A DNA stretch of 64,000 nt. Source: Streptomyces yatensis (GTDB lineage: Bacteria; Actinomycetota; Actinomycetes; Streptomycetales; Streptomycetaceae). The stretch covers positions 2,728,001 to 2,792,000 of the forward strand of contig NZ_CP072941.1 of NCBI RefSeq assembly GCF_018069625.1, read 5' to 3'. The notes below the pieces were generated by a model. It ran no database searches and was not told where the DNA came from. It saw nothing but the letters and a program-made list of their open reading frames with translations. The stretch's first letter is position 1. Every line of letters begins with the position of its first letter. The translations under genes were made by a program, and so were the position numbers. Positions 1-7,541 of this stretch are shown here, one piece after another.

Positions 1-1103
1 TGATCCGGCCTGTCATGGCCGACCCACCACCCGTACGCGGCCTCGACCTCGTCCCACAACCGCCGCTCCCCCGCCTGCCAGACGCGCGCCTCCGCCTCCC
101 CCTCACGGAACACGACGCATGCCCAGGAGCGGTCGGTCAGCCCGTAGAGCCACACAGGGCGCGCGCCATCGTGCGGGGCCGCCACCACCTGGACGCAATG
201 CGGCACCCGGAGCCCCAGCGTGAAGGGGAGGGCGGCGTACGGCGGGGTGATGAACTCCCCCTCGGGGATGCCGGTGCCGGACGTATCGGCGCCGCCGCTG
301 CCCTCGCCCTCGTCCGGGATGTAGGCATGGTGCGGCGGCAGCGACAGCCGCTGGCCGCGCAGCTTCATGAACTCGACGGGCCCGGTGAAACGCCCCGACG
401 CTGTCCCGTCCCCACGCACCACCAGCCGGGCGACGGCGTCCGCATGGGTGTAGTGCGTGCCCCAGGGGGCGACGACCACGCCCCCGGGCCGCGTCTGCTC
501 GATCCATGCCCCCGGGATCTCCCGGACGCCGACGGTGGCCAGGACCCGGTCATACGGCGCACTCCCCGCACAGCCCTTCCCGCCGTCGCCGAGCACGACC
601 TCCGGCCGCAACCCCGCCGCGGCCAGCCGCTGACGTGCGTGACGCGACACGGCGGCGTCCACCTCGACCGTGGTGACCTTACGTCCGCCACAGCGATGCG
701 CCAGCGCCCCGGCGGTCTCGCCCGTGCCGGTGCCCACATCGAGCACGGCCATGCCCTCGTCCACGGCCAGGTCCCGCAGCAAGCCGTAGACGACAGAGGG
801 CATGGACGACGAACTGGTGGACACCCGCCCCGGCTCGGGGCCGGTGTCCTCACCGTCGTCCCACTGCGTCACGATGGGCGCGTCGCTGTCAGCGGCGGCG
901 TACCAGGCGTCCGGCTCCTCGGCCTTGTCGATGGCGACGGCCCTCTGTGTCCGCGTGTCGAACGGCCACATCAGCTCCGGCAGAAACGCGGCCCGGTCAA
1001 CGGCGGCGAAGGTCGGCGCCCAGTCCGCCGTCATCACCCCGGCGTCAAGAAGCGCCCACCCCAGCGCGGCCCACCCGGCCCGGGCGACGCCCTCGAACGT
1101 CAT
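1..1103 (-). CDS. PCMT-like SAM-dependent methyltransferase, 3' end cut by window edge
   Basis: The gene reads leftwards from an ATG at 1103 and is still open at base 1, so about 367 residues are visible and the C-terminus is missing. Residues near 125-145 carry a SAM-binding motif I (VLDVGTGTGETAGAL), preceded by a WDDG...SSSSMPSVV stretch that I associate with actinobacterial protein-L-isoaspartate methyltransferase relatives. Motifs resembling GDGGKG and APYDRVLATVGV follow in the usual order. An in-frame stop lies about 60 bases upstream and no other ATG or GTG intervenes, so the start is well fixed, with AAGGG as a weak ribosome site. Some members of this family act beside ATP-grasp peptide-maturation genes, but no such partner is inside the window; any would lie beyond the left edge. 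Confidence 0.8.
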   Translation of the reverse strand, partial: MTFEGVARAGWAALGWALLDAGVMTADWAPTFAAVDRAAFLPELMWPFDTRTQRAVAIDKAEEPDAWYAAADSDAPIVTQWDDGEDTGPEPGRVSTSSSSMPSVVYGLLRDLAVDEGMAVLDVGTGTGETAGALAHRCGGRKVTTVEVDAAVSRHARQRLAAAGLRPEVVLGDGGKGCAGSAPYDRVLATVGVREIPGAWIEQTRPGGVVVAPWGTHYTHADAVARLVVRGDGTASGRFTGPVEFMKLRGQRLSLPPHHAYIPDEGEGSGGADTSGTGIPEGEFITPPYAALPFTLGLRVPHCVQVVAAPHDGARPVWLYGLTDRSWACVVFREGEAEARVWQAGERRLWDEVEAAYGWWVGHDRPD

Positions 1104-1263
1104 GCGACCCTTGGACCCCGGATGATCCGCGACATCGACGCTCTCCCCTTCGTCCAGCCGAGCGGCCGACTCCGCTCAGGCCCCGCCCCTCATCACCATA
1201 GGGCTCAACGCTAGGAGCCGGCTGGAGCCGAGTCCGCGAGCTGCCGGATGCCTCGAGCGGGAA

Positions 1264-2088
1264 ATGCGCATGCGCGGCCGGTCGGGCTTGCGGTACAACC
1301 TGGCCATGGAGGAGGAACGTCTGGCTGGTGGCCGGACCGTAGGTGCGGTGCGTATCGGGGATGCGGTCCACCGGCCCGCCCAGCCCTGGACGCCTGCCGT
1401 GCACGCGGTGCTGCGTCATCTGGAGGCCGTGGGATTCGACGGGGCACCCCGGGTCCTGGGGACTGACGGGCAAGGGCGTGAGGTCTTGACCCATCTCGTG
1501 GGCGAGACCACTGGTGAGGCGCTTCCCTGGCCTGCGTGGGTGTTTTCGGACACCGCGTTGGTGCGTGTCGGCAAGTGGGCCCGTCGGCTGCACGATGCGA
1601 CGGAGTCATTCGTGCCGCCGCCGGGCGTGCGCTGGCTCGCCGGGCAGACGTGGCGGCCGGGGCTGATCGTCGGGCACCATGACGCCGCCCCGTGGAACGC
1701 GGTGTGGCGCGATGGCGATCTGGTCGGCTTCTTCGACTGGGACACCGCTGGGCCTTCGTCGCGCGAGTTCGATCTGGCATTCATGGTGTTGACCTGGGTG
1801 CCGTTGCACGCACGTCAATTGGTCGAGCGGACTGGATTCACCGCGTTCGAGGACCGGTCCCGGCGTCTGCACCTGCTGCTTGACGCCTACGGCTACGACG
1901 GCGACCGGTCCGCATTCGCGGACGTGGTGCCCGCACGGGCCCGGACCAACGCCGACGTCATCGACCGCCTGGCCGGTGGCGGCGACCCGGTGTACGCCGC
2001 GCTGCTGCCGGTCGCCGCCGATCTACGCCAAGCCGCCCTTGAGGTCGAGGCATTGCCCGCCTCCTTTTGGACGCGAGGATCGCCATGA
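1264..2088 (+). CDS. Aminoglycoside-phosphotransferase-fold (APH/ChoK-like) protein
   Basis: The 274-residue product has the small-molecule kinase core: HHDAAPWNAVW near residue 140 matches the catalytic HxDxxxxN loop, and GFFDWDTAG about 17 residues later matches the metal-binding DxD position. An N-terminal nucleotide-binding lobe is short. These enzymes transfer phosphate from ATP to a hydroxyl on an antibiotic, sugar or amino alcohol; the substrate cannot be told from sequence. The start is uncertain: ATG 1264 follows GAGCGGGAA, while ATG 1306 begins the more family-like MEEERL. The upstream neighbour is transcribed away from it, so it has its own promoter in 1104-1263. A resistance role is possible but not shown. 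Confidence 0.75.
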   Translation: MRMRGRSGLRYNLAMEEERLAGGRTVGAVRIGDAVHRPAQPWTPAVHAVLRHLEAVGFDGAPRVLGTDGQGREVLTHLVGETTGEALPWPAWVFSDTALVRVGKWARRLHDATESFVPPPGVRWLAGQTWRPGLIVGHHDAAPWNAVWRDGDLVGFFDWDTAGPSSREFDLAFMVLTWVPLHARQLVERTGFTAFEDRSRRLHLLLDAYGYDGDRSAFADVVPARARTNADVIDRLAGGGDPVYAALLPVAADLRQAALEVEALPASFWTRGSP

Positions 2089-2089
2089 G

Positions 2090-2313
2090 CACGGGCGCCG
2101 GTACGGCGGCCAGGAGTGCCTGGAGTGCCAGGAGTGCCTGGAGCATTGCGAGCCAGGTGAGAGCGGCGAGATAGCCGGTGGCGGGCGGGTACTCGCCACG
2201 ATGGGCGGCGCGCTCGCCCCGGCGAGCGCGCCGGAGCCCAGCTTGCCGGTGGTGGAGGCGAACACCAGCCGCCGGCTCGCCCCATGACGCATCAATTCCG
2301 CGTAGGCGCGCAT
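2090..2313 (-). pseudogene. Probable remnant of an MFS transporter N-terminus
   Basis: The minus strand from ATG 2313 reads MRAYAELMRHGASRRLVFAS, followed by TTGKLGSGALAG, which resembles the first helix region of actinobacterial MFS exporters. About 40 codons in, the sense shifts frame and continues as a hydrophobic LAALTWLAMLQALLALQALL segment ending near 2090. Neither frame alone gives a plausible gene. I infer a decayed, internally deleted transporter; it could also be chance similarity in GC-rich spacer. Confidence 0.35.
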
Positions 2314-2371
2314 CGCCGTACCCTCGCGCGTCGCGGCCGGCACGATCCAGGGGCCGTGAGAGACTCGGGCG

Positions 2372-3085
2372 ATGATTGTCGAACGTGCGTACGCACACAT
2401 CGACGCGGACTCGCGCGAGGAGGAGGGGTGGCCCTGGTCCGTGCCCTGTGTGCGGGATGTGCTGGCGGACGGGCTGCGGTTCACCGCGCCGGTGACGTTT
2501 CTCGTCGGGGAGAACGGGTCGGGCAAGTCGACGCTGGTGGAGGCGCTCGCGGAGGGGTTCGGGCTGGATTCGTACGGCGGCTCGCACGACTGGCAGTACG
2601 CCAGCCACCGCCCCAAGTCGGCGCTCGGTGAGCGGATCCGCTTCGACGCGGCGCCGCGCGGGCGGCGGATGCTGGGGAGTTGGTCGGCCCGCAAGGGGTT
2701 CTTCCTGCGGGCCGAGACCGCGCTGGACGCGCTGCACCGGGAGGGCTTCGCCCCGCATGCGGTCAGCCACGGTGAGGGGTTTCTCGCGGCGTTCCGGGGC
2801 AAGTTCCTCCAGCCCGGGCTGTATGTCATGGACGAGCCGGAGGCCGCGCTCTCCTTCGCCTCGTGTCTCGAACTCCTGGGCCATATGAATGAGTTGGTGA
2901 AGAACGGCGGGCAGGTCATCTGCGCCACGCATTCGCCGCTGCTGACGGCGCTGCCCGGCGCGGAGATCGTGGAAGTCGGCGAGCACGGGATGCGGCGGGT
3001 GGGGTGGAGTGAGTTGGCCCTGGTCGACCACTGGCGCCGTTATCTCGCCGATCCGCAGAGCTATCTGCGGCATGTCTTGGGTTGA
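2372..3085 (+). CDS. AAA family ATPase (ABC/SMC-like single-domain)
   Basis: The protein has 237 residues, with Walker A GENGSGKST near residue 46 and Walker B LYVMDEPEAAL near residue 150. A region around SHGEGF takes the place of the ABC signature, and ATHSPLL provides the switch histidine. This is the short stand-alone ATPase type common in bacteria (AAA_21/AAA_15 group), often soluble and without a transporter partner. No transmembrane segment or permease neighbour is present, so transport is unlikely. The start ATG follows GACTCGGGCG, a poor ribosome site, and the product begins MIVERAYAHID. Function unknown; a role in DNA repair or toxin-like defence is known for relatives but cannot be assigned here. 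Confidence 0.85.
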   Translation: MIVERAYAHIDADSREEEGWPWSVPCVRDVLADGLRFTAPVTFLVGENGSGKSTLVEALAEGFGLDSYGGSHDWQYASHRPKSALGERIRFDAAPRGRRMLGSWSARKGFFLRAETALDALHREGFAPHAVSHGEGFLAAFRGKFLQPGLYVMDEPEAALSFASCLELLGHMNELVKNGGQVICATHSPLLTALPGAEIVEVGEHGMRRVGWSELALVDHWRRYLADPQSYLRHVLG

Positions 3086-3526
3086 GCCCGCGCTGGGGCT
3101 GAGTTGGCTGGGGTCGCCGGGTGTCTGCTGCGCCGTTTCGCGCCTTCGGCGCGTTTGAGCATGGGGGCGGCAGGTGGGGGGTGCGGGGCGCGTCGCCGGC
3201 CGCCGGGGCGGTGGGAGGCGGGCCCGGTGGCGGCTTCTGTTCGTCGGGGCGCGGGCCGACTCCGGACAGGCGGGGGGTGGGGTGCCCTTGTGAGATTGCT
3301 TGACATATTAGTTGCGCCAGATCAAGCAATTTGTGGAGGGGTACCCGGGGGGGGGAGCCCGGACTCAGGTTTGACAGCCGCCACTGTTGGCGGTGTGCGA
3401 CAGAACACGTTGCGCGCCGGATGGAGGAGTCCCGCGTCGAAACGGATCCCGGGGGCCCGCGTCACATCAGCCTGACGACCCTACCCGCGAAATCTCTTAC
3501 CAATTGACCAAACTCAGGAGCAGTCG
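3086..3526. other. 441-bp intergenic region with inverted repeats
   Basis: No convincing gene is seen here. The first 200 bases are G-rich low-complexity DNA. The last 230 bases drop in GC content and hold the inverted repeat described at 3295-3330, a second small hairpin (CCGCCA-CTGT-TGGCGG, 3378-3393), and a run of C/G at about 3340-3360. It probably holds the promoter of the small gene at 3527. Confidence 0.5.
3295..3330. promoter_or_regulatory. Perfect 9-bp inverted repeat, possible operator
   Basis: ATTGCTTGA (3295-3303) is repeated inverted as TCAAGCAAT (3322-3330), separated by 18 bases. The left arm overlaps a TTGACA that looks like a -35 hexamer (3300-3305), although no good -10 follows at 17 bases. 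The AT-rich composition stands out against its surroundings. A regulator site for the small gene at 3527 is my inference. Confidence 0.45.
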
Positions 3527-3706
3527 GTGGACGTCAGCTGCTTCGGTGCCCACGGGCACGTTCCGCTGCGCGTGGCCCTGCTGCTGGCCGCGGTGGCGGG
3601 CAGCGCGCGGATCATGCGGTTGCGCACGATCGCCCGCAAGCACCGCCGGGCCGACCACAGGGCGGTGAAAGCCGAGGCCAAGGACTCGTCGAAGGCCCGG
3701 CGGTAG
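3527..3706 (+). CDS. Small single-pass membrane protein, unknown function
   Basis: A 59-residue open frame starts with GTG 3527, six bases after a good AGGAG. The N-terminal half contains one hydrophobic stretch (VPLRVALLLAAVAGSA); the C-terminal half is strongly basic and charged (RKHRRADHRAVKAEAKDSSKARR, given here as composition rather than homology). This pattern suggests a single-pass membrane peptide with a cytoplasmic tail. I do not recognise a family. It ends 6 bases before the convergent aldo/keto reductase stop. The ribosome site and the low-GC regulatory DNA upstream argue for a real gene. Confidence 0.5.
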   Translation: MDVSCFGAHGHVPLRVALLLAAVAGSARIMRLRTIARKHRRADHRAVKAEAKDSSKARR

Positions 3707-3712
3707 CCCGGA

Positions 3713-4723
3713 CTACCGGGAGCCCGCCACAGGCCGCGACTTGTAGAAGGACTCCTCCAGGTAGGCGGCCTCGTGCGGCTGGTAGGGCTCCTCCAAGTAG
3801 GCGGCCTCGTCTTCGTCGAGTTCGACGTCCACCGCGGCGACCGCGTCGGCCAGCTGGGCCGGCTTGGTGACCCCGACGATGGGCGAGGTCACCGCCGGGT
3901 TGCGCATGACCCAGGCCAGGGCGACCTGGGCCGGAGACAGACCCCGCTTGCCCGCGATCTCGTGGACGCGCTCGGCCACCGCCTGGTCCCCGTCGCGGTA
4001 GAGGATCTTGCCGCCCTCGTCGGTCTCGGCACGCGCCGTGGCGGTGTCCCGGGCCCGCGTCAGCCTGCCCCGCGCCAGCGGGCTCCACGGGATCACGCCG
4101 ATGCCCTGGTCGGCGCAGAGCGGGAGCATCTCCCGCTCTGCTTCTCGGTGAATGAGGTTGTAGTGGTCCTGCATCGACACGAACCGGGTCCAGCCGTTCA
4201 GGTCAGCCAGGTACAGGGCCTTGGCGAACTGCCAGGCGTACATGGAAGAGGCTCCGATGTAGCGGACCTTCCCGGACTTGACCGCGTCGTGCAGCGCCTC
4301 GAGGGTTTCCTCGATCGGGGTGTCGTAGTCCCAGCGGTGGATCTGGTACAGGTCGATGTAGTCGGTCCCCAGTCGCTTCAGGGAGGCGTCGAGCTCGGCG
4401 AAGATCGCCTTGCGGGACAGCCCGGCGCCGTTCGGGCCGGGGCGCATCCGCATCCAGACCTTGGTGGAGAGAACGACCTCCTCGCGCCGGGTGAAGTCCT
4501 TGACCGCCTGGCCGACGATCTCCTCGCTGCTTCCGGCGCTGTACCCATTGGCCGTATCGAGGAAGTTGACGCCGCCCTCGAGGGCCTGCTTGATGATGTC
4601 CCGGCTGGCCTCCGCGCCCAGCGACCAGGGCTCGCCGCCCCGGTCCGGCTCGCCGAAGCTCATACAGCCGAGGGTGATGGCGGAGACTTCCAGTCCGGTC
4701 GTTCCGAGTTTGATGTATCGCAT
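3713..4723 (-). CDS. Aldo/keto reductase (YajO/PhdYdhF-type, NADPH-dependent)
   Basis: The 336-residue product shows AKR hallmarks: LGTTGLEVSAITLGCMSFG at the N-terminus, FLDTANGYSAGSSEEIVG with the catalytic Asp and Tyr, TKVWM with the Lys, and DLYQIHRWD with the His. IPWSPLARGRL and the late PIVGVTKPAQL help form the NADPH site. It likely reduces aldehydes or ketones in the cytosol. The C-terminus is unusual: AAYLEEPYQPHE is followed at once by AAYLEESFYKSR, a tandem duplication of the usual LEEPY-P terminus. Start ATG 4723 sits right after GGAGGC and closely behind a MerR-type promoter. The divergent-looking extension upstream has no coding support. Confidence 0.92.
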   Translation of the reverse strand: MRYIKLGTTGLEVSAITLGCMSFGEPDRGGEPWSLGAEASRDIIKQALEGGVNFLDTANGYSAGSSEEIVGQAVKDFTRREEVVLSTKVWMRMRPGPNGAGLSRKAIFAELDASLKRLGTDYIDLYQIHRWDYDTPIEETLEALHDAVKSGKVRYIGASSMYAWQFAKALYLADLNGWTRFVSMQDHYNLIHREAEREMLPLCADQGIGVIPWSPLARGRLTRARDTATARAETDEGGKILYRDGDQAVAERVHEIAGKRGLSPAQVALAWVMRNPAVTSPIVGVTKPAQLADAVAAVDVELDEDEAAYLEEPYQPHEAAYLEESFYKSRPVAGSR

Positions 4724-4730
4724 GCCTCCG

Positions 4731-4761
4731 AACCTAGGAATTGGAGTGCGCTCCAACGCAA
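4731..4761 (-). promoter_or_regulatory. MerR-type promoter with 19-bp spacer and palindromic operator
   Basis: On the minus strand a -35 TTGCGT (4761-4756) and a -10 TAGGTT (4736-4731) are separated by exactly 19 bases. That spacer holds most of the palindrome whose plus strand reads TTGGAGTGCGCTCCAA (4741-4756). Over-long 19-bp spacers with a central palindrome are the signature of MerR activators; aldehyde-responsive AdhR-type members use similar TTGGAGT...ACTCCAA sites. The predicted transcript begins close to the reductase ATG. No MerR gene is in the window. Confidence 0.65.
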
Positions 4762-4805
4762 TACGTCTCGGTCCGGAATTCGGAGGCGTGGGCCCGCGGC
4801 ATCCC

Positions 4806-5768
4806 TTACGCGTCCTTGGTGAACAGTCGCTCCGCGTTCCGTGTCGTGAGGTCCCGCCAGCTCTGCGTGGCGGACGGCCGCGGCGCGGAGTCGACGGACT
4901 CGACCTGGGCCATGACCAGCGGGGGCGGGGTCCAGCAGTAGTCGCTGCCGTAGAGAACGTGGTCCACGCCGAAGGCCGCGGCCAGGGCCGGGATCTGGCG
5001 CGGAAACGGCGTCCCCGCCATGTCGTACCAGAGGCGGCCGAACGCCTCGACGACACCCGGCGCGTCGGCGGGCAGCAGGTCCACCACGCCGCTCATCAGC
5101 GCCATCCGGTCGGCGAGCAGCGGCAGCGGTCCGCCGCCGTGCGGCAGGATCCAGCGGATGCGCGGATACCGGGTCAGTACGCCGTTGAAGTACAGGTCGC
5201 TCGCGGCGCGGACGGTGTCGAAGGGGAACTCCAGCATCGGCCGTGGCCGCCCCAGGGCGAGTTCATCGGCGTGCGGCGGGGACGTGGGGTGGACGAAGAC
5301 GACGGCCCCGCGCCGCTCGAGCCGCGCCCACAGCGGCTCGAACGCCGGGTCGCCGAGATAGCGGCCCCCGTGGTGGGTCTTGACGGCCACACCGTCCGCG
5401 CCCAGTACGTCAAAGGCGCGGTCGGCCTCGGCGAGGGAGCCCTCGACATCGGGCAGTGGCAGGGTGGCGAAGTGACCGAACCGCGTGGGGTGGTCGGCTC
5501 CGACCTCCGCGGCGAAGTCATTGACGGCGCGGGCGAGGGTGCGGGCCGCGCCGTCGTCCCCGAAGTGCACGCCCGGCGAGGAGACCGACAGATAGGACTT
5601 CTCGATGCCCGAGCGCTCCATCAGGTCGAGATGCTGCTCGACGCTCCACGTCGGCCAGCCGGGCATGCCGTCCGGCCGCTCGATGCCGGCGGCACGAGCC
5701 GCGGCGACATAGCCGTCGGTGACGAAGTGGGCGTGCACATCGATGAGTTGCGTGGCTTCGGCTGCCAT
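4806..5768 (-). CDS. Amidohydrolase family protein (ACMSD-like)
   Basis: This is a 320-residue TIM-barrel hydrolase. LIDVHAHF at residues 8-15 gives the first metal HxH, VKTHHGG and VFVHPTSPP give further histidines, WILPHGGGP another, and LYGSDYCW carries the conserved metal Asp. This matches the amidohydrolase-2 group that includes aminocarboxymuconate-semialdehyde decarboxylase and related 5-carboxyvanillate-type decarboxylases. Substrate is not evident. The gene lies upstream of the aldo/keto reductase on the same strand with an 82-base gap that contains a separate promoter, so co-transcription is optional. The start ATG 5768 is preceded by GGAGTCC-like sequence. Aromatic or aldehyde catabolism with its neighbour is an inference. 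Confidence 0.85.
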   Translation of the reverse strand: MAAEATQLIDVHAHFVTDGYVAAARAAGIERPDGMPGWPTWSVEQHLDLMERSGIEKSYLSVSSPGVHFGDDGAARTLARAVNDFAAEVGADHPTRFGHFATLPLPDVEGSLAEADRAFDVLGADGVAVKTHHGGRYLGDPAFEPLWARLERRGAVVFVHPTSPPHADELALGRPRPMLEFPFDTVRAASDLYFNGVLTRYPRIRWILPHGGGPLPLLADRMALMSGVVDLLPADAPGVVEAFGRLWYDMAGTPFPRQIPALAAAFGVDHVLYGSDYCWTPPPLVMAQVESVDSAPRPSATQSWRDLTTRNAERLFTKDA

Positions 5769-5902
5769 AAGGGACTCCTGACTCAGCGGCTCTGTACGTA
5801 CTCGGTCCGATGATTGGCATGGTCGACTCCCATGAGTGAAACACCGGATCCGCGGCGCGGCGGCCGACCCGCGGCACGACGGCCGGTCGGCCGCGGCAGG
5901 CC

Positions 5903-6277
5903 CTAGAGGCGGATTCGGGCCCAGACGGTTTTGCCTACGACGCGCTCGCGGACGCCCCAGGCGTCGGCGAGCGTGTCCACGATCGCCAGACCGCGTCCGG
6001 ACTCGTCGTCCGGGGTCGGGTCCGCCAGGGCGGGGCAGCCCTCGCGCGGGTCGGACACCTCTACCCCGACCAATTTTTCTGCGTCATATGCGATACGCAC
6101 CTCGAAGTACCGCCCCGGTACGCGTCCATGGCAGACCGCGTTCGTCGCCAGTTCGGAGAGGACGAGCAGGACGAGGGCGGCCGAGCCCCGGTCCAGGCCC
6201 CAGGCGCGGAGAGCGGCATCGGCAGCGCGGCGGGCGTGCGGGACGGATGGGGGGACGGGTGCGGTACCCGGCCCACT
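5903..6277 (-). pseudogene. 5'-truncated anti-sigma-type ATP-binding protein (HATPase_c)
   Basis: The minus-strand frame encodes the C-terminal three quarters of a Streptomyces RsbW-like ATPase: LLVLSELATNAVCHG (N box), then VEVSDP, ESGRGLAIVDTLADAWG (G box) and KTVWARIRL at the end. Homology begins near PHARRAADAALRAWGL (about 6245). Upstream the frame contains no ATG, GTG or TTG before a stop near 6330; the first in-frame start is GTG 6100, inside the domain. The usual first 20-30 residues and the start region are therefore missing. They are replaced by DNA of the oppositely oriented DUF5753 gene, which suggests one deletion removed both 5' ends. Confidence 0.7.
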
Positions 6278-6831
6278 TTCAGGGGCTCGCCCAGTTGGAA
6301 CAGGAAGCGCTCAGTCTGTCGTCGTACTGCATGCATCTGATTCACGGCCTGCTACAGACTGAGGAGTACACCACGGCGCTGTTCGACTACGCATTCCCGC
6401 CGCTCGACAGAGAGGAGGTCACGAAGCTCGTCGCGGCGCGCATGGACCGCAAGGCACTCTTTGAGCGCAAACCGGCAGCCGTGGTCAATGTCATCCTCGA
6501 AGAGGCCGCGCTACGGCGCCACATCGGCGGACCGGAGGTCATGCGTGGCCAGTACGCGCACCTCACCGAGTGCGCCGCCCGTCCGAACGTTGTCGTCCAG
6601 GTCATGCCCATGAGCCAAGCTGGGCACGCCGGGCTTCCCGGCCCGATGACGTTGATCGAGACACCGGAGGAAACGCCCGTGGCCTACCTTGAGGGCCATG
6701 GCCAAAGCATCCTGTTGTCCAAGCCGGAAGAGGTCGGTGTTCTGGCCCGGCGCTATGCCATGATCAGGTCTCAGGCTCTCGGGCCAGAGGAATCCGTAAG
6801 GTTCATCGAGCAGTTGATGGGTGAGCTATGA
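6247..6831 (+). pseudogene. 5'-truncated XRE/DUF5753 regulator lacking its helix-turn-helix
   Basis: The frame encodes a typical DUF5753 domain: RYPAHFQGLAQLEQEAL, then a GLLQTEEYTTALF motif, a VILEEAALRR-H segment, NVVVQVMPM and the terminal FIEQLMGEL. In intact Scr1-like regulators this follows a roughly 90-residue XRE helix-turn-helix domain. Here similarity stops at about 6260, where antisense ATPase sequence begins. ATG 6247 could start a 194-residue protein but has no ribosome site. Without its DNA-binding domain it cannot act as a normal repressor. The downstream DUF397 start overlaps its stop (ATGA), keeping the ancestral coupling. Confidence 0.7.
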
Positions 6832-7064
6832 GCAGACTCGTGTGGTTCAAGAGCAGCTACAGCGACAACACCGGCGGCGACTGCATCGAGGTCGCCTACG
6901 ACTGGCACAAGTCGAGCTACAGCGATTCCAGCGGCGGCCAGTGCGTCGAGGTCGCCACCACCCCCACCACCGTCCACATACGCGACTCCAAGAACCCCGG
7001 CGGTCCCCGCCTCCGCATACCCGCTACCGCCTGGGCCGACTTCCTGACCTTCGCGAGGGCTTGA
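6828..7064 (+). CDS. DUF397 domain protein
   Basis: The 78-residue protein contains the DUF397 pattern W-KSSYS...C-EVA, then HIRDSKNPGGPRL and WADFLTFAR. The first half of the domain is duplicated: WFKSSYSDNTGGDCIEVA is followed directly by WHKSSYSDSSGGQCVEVA. DUF397 proteins in Streptomyces are partners of XRE/DUF5753 regulators (BldB- and WhiJ-associated systems) and are proposed to work like toxin-antitoxin or signalling pairs. Its own partner upstream is truncated, so this copy may be unregulated or silent. ATG 6828 overlaps the upstream stop by four bases. Confidence 0.88.
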   Translation: MSRLVWFKSSYSDNTGGDCIEVAYDWHKSSYSDSSGGQCVEVATTPTTVHIRDSKNPGGPRLRIPATAWADFLTFARA

Positions 7065-7088
7065 GAAGAGCCGAGAAGAGTCGGCAGA

Positions 7089-7110
7089 GGGACCGGCCGG
7101 GGCCGGTCCC
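7089..7110. terminator. GC-rich hairpin between convergent genes
   Basis: GGGACCGGCC (7089-7098) pairs with GGCCGGTCCC (7101-7110). It lies 25 bases after the DUF397 stop and 28 bases before the stop of the convergent secreted-protein gene, so it probably serves both. There is no U-tract, as is normal for Streptomyces. Confidence 0.6.
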
Positions 7111-7137
7111 TCCCGTGTCGGTCACGGACACGGTCCG

Positions 7138-7416
7138 CTAGCCGCGGGTGTTCCGGCAGTCGGATCCCGAACCGCCGGTCGAGCCGGGCTGGGCCGCACT
7201 GGCGCTGACTCCAGCGCCCACGCTGTCCACGGGGGATCCCACCGACAATCTGGAGTCGCACTGATTGTCCTGGTCCGGCCCCACCGTGGTGAGGCCGCGG
7301 ATGAATGCGTCGGGAAGGCCGGGCCACTGCTGGGCTTGTGCCGCGTTGACGCCTCCGAAGACCAGGGCGCAGGAAACGGAAGTACCCAGCACCAGTACGC
7401 GAATGAGCTTCTTCAC
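7138..7416 (-). CDS. Small secreted protein of unknown function
   Basis: The GTG at 7416 is preceded by AGAAGG at a suitable distance and starts VKKLIRVLVLGTSVSCALVF, a clear signal peptide likely cleaved after NAAQA. The mature part is only about 65 residues, with two cysteines (DNQC and SDC), a GLTTVGPDQD stretch and a Ser/Gly-rich tail. It resembles the many short exported Streptomyces proteins of the rodlin/chaplin size class but I do not see a chaplin motif. It is separated from the upstream ABC permease gene on the same strand by 125 bases and probably has its own promoter. Confidence 0.7.
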   Translation of the reverse strand: MKKLIRVLVLGTSVSCALVFGGVNAAQAQQWPGLPDAFIRGLTTVGPDQDNQCDSRLSVGSPVDSVGAGVSASAAQPGSTGGSGSDCRNTRG

Positions 7417-7541
7417 CAGAGCCACCTTCTCGAAAAGCTCGACAATACGGTCGGCCAATGTTGCCCCGCAGCCTGCCCAACGGCCGCGATCAGCGGCAGG
7501 AGCGACACGACCGCTTAGTGCGAATGGTCGCGCCGGAAAAT

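Noticed and set aside
1..1103. Assignment to a specific ATP-grasp or FxLD RiPP methyltransferase
   Set aside because: No precursor peptide or maturase is visible and the motifs fit general PCMT-like proteins; the partner region is outside the window.
15..1214. 399-codon plus-strand open frame over the methyltransferase
   Set aside because: It reads as Arg/Pro/Gly-rich sequence without motifs, while the opposite strand gives a clear SAM-binding fold.
4724..5056. N-terminal extension of the aldo/keto reductase to 5056
   Set aside because: The extension is Arg/Pro/Ser-rich, crosses the MerR-type promoter and overlaps the amidohydrolase gene; the family start is at 4723.
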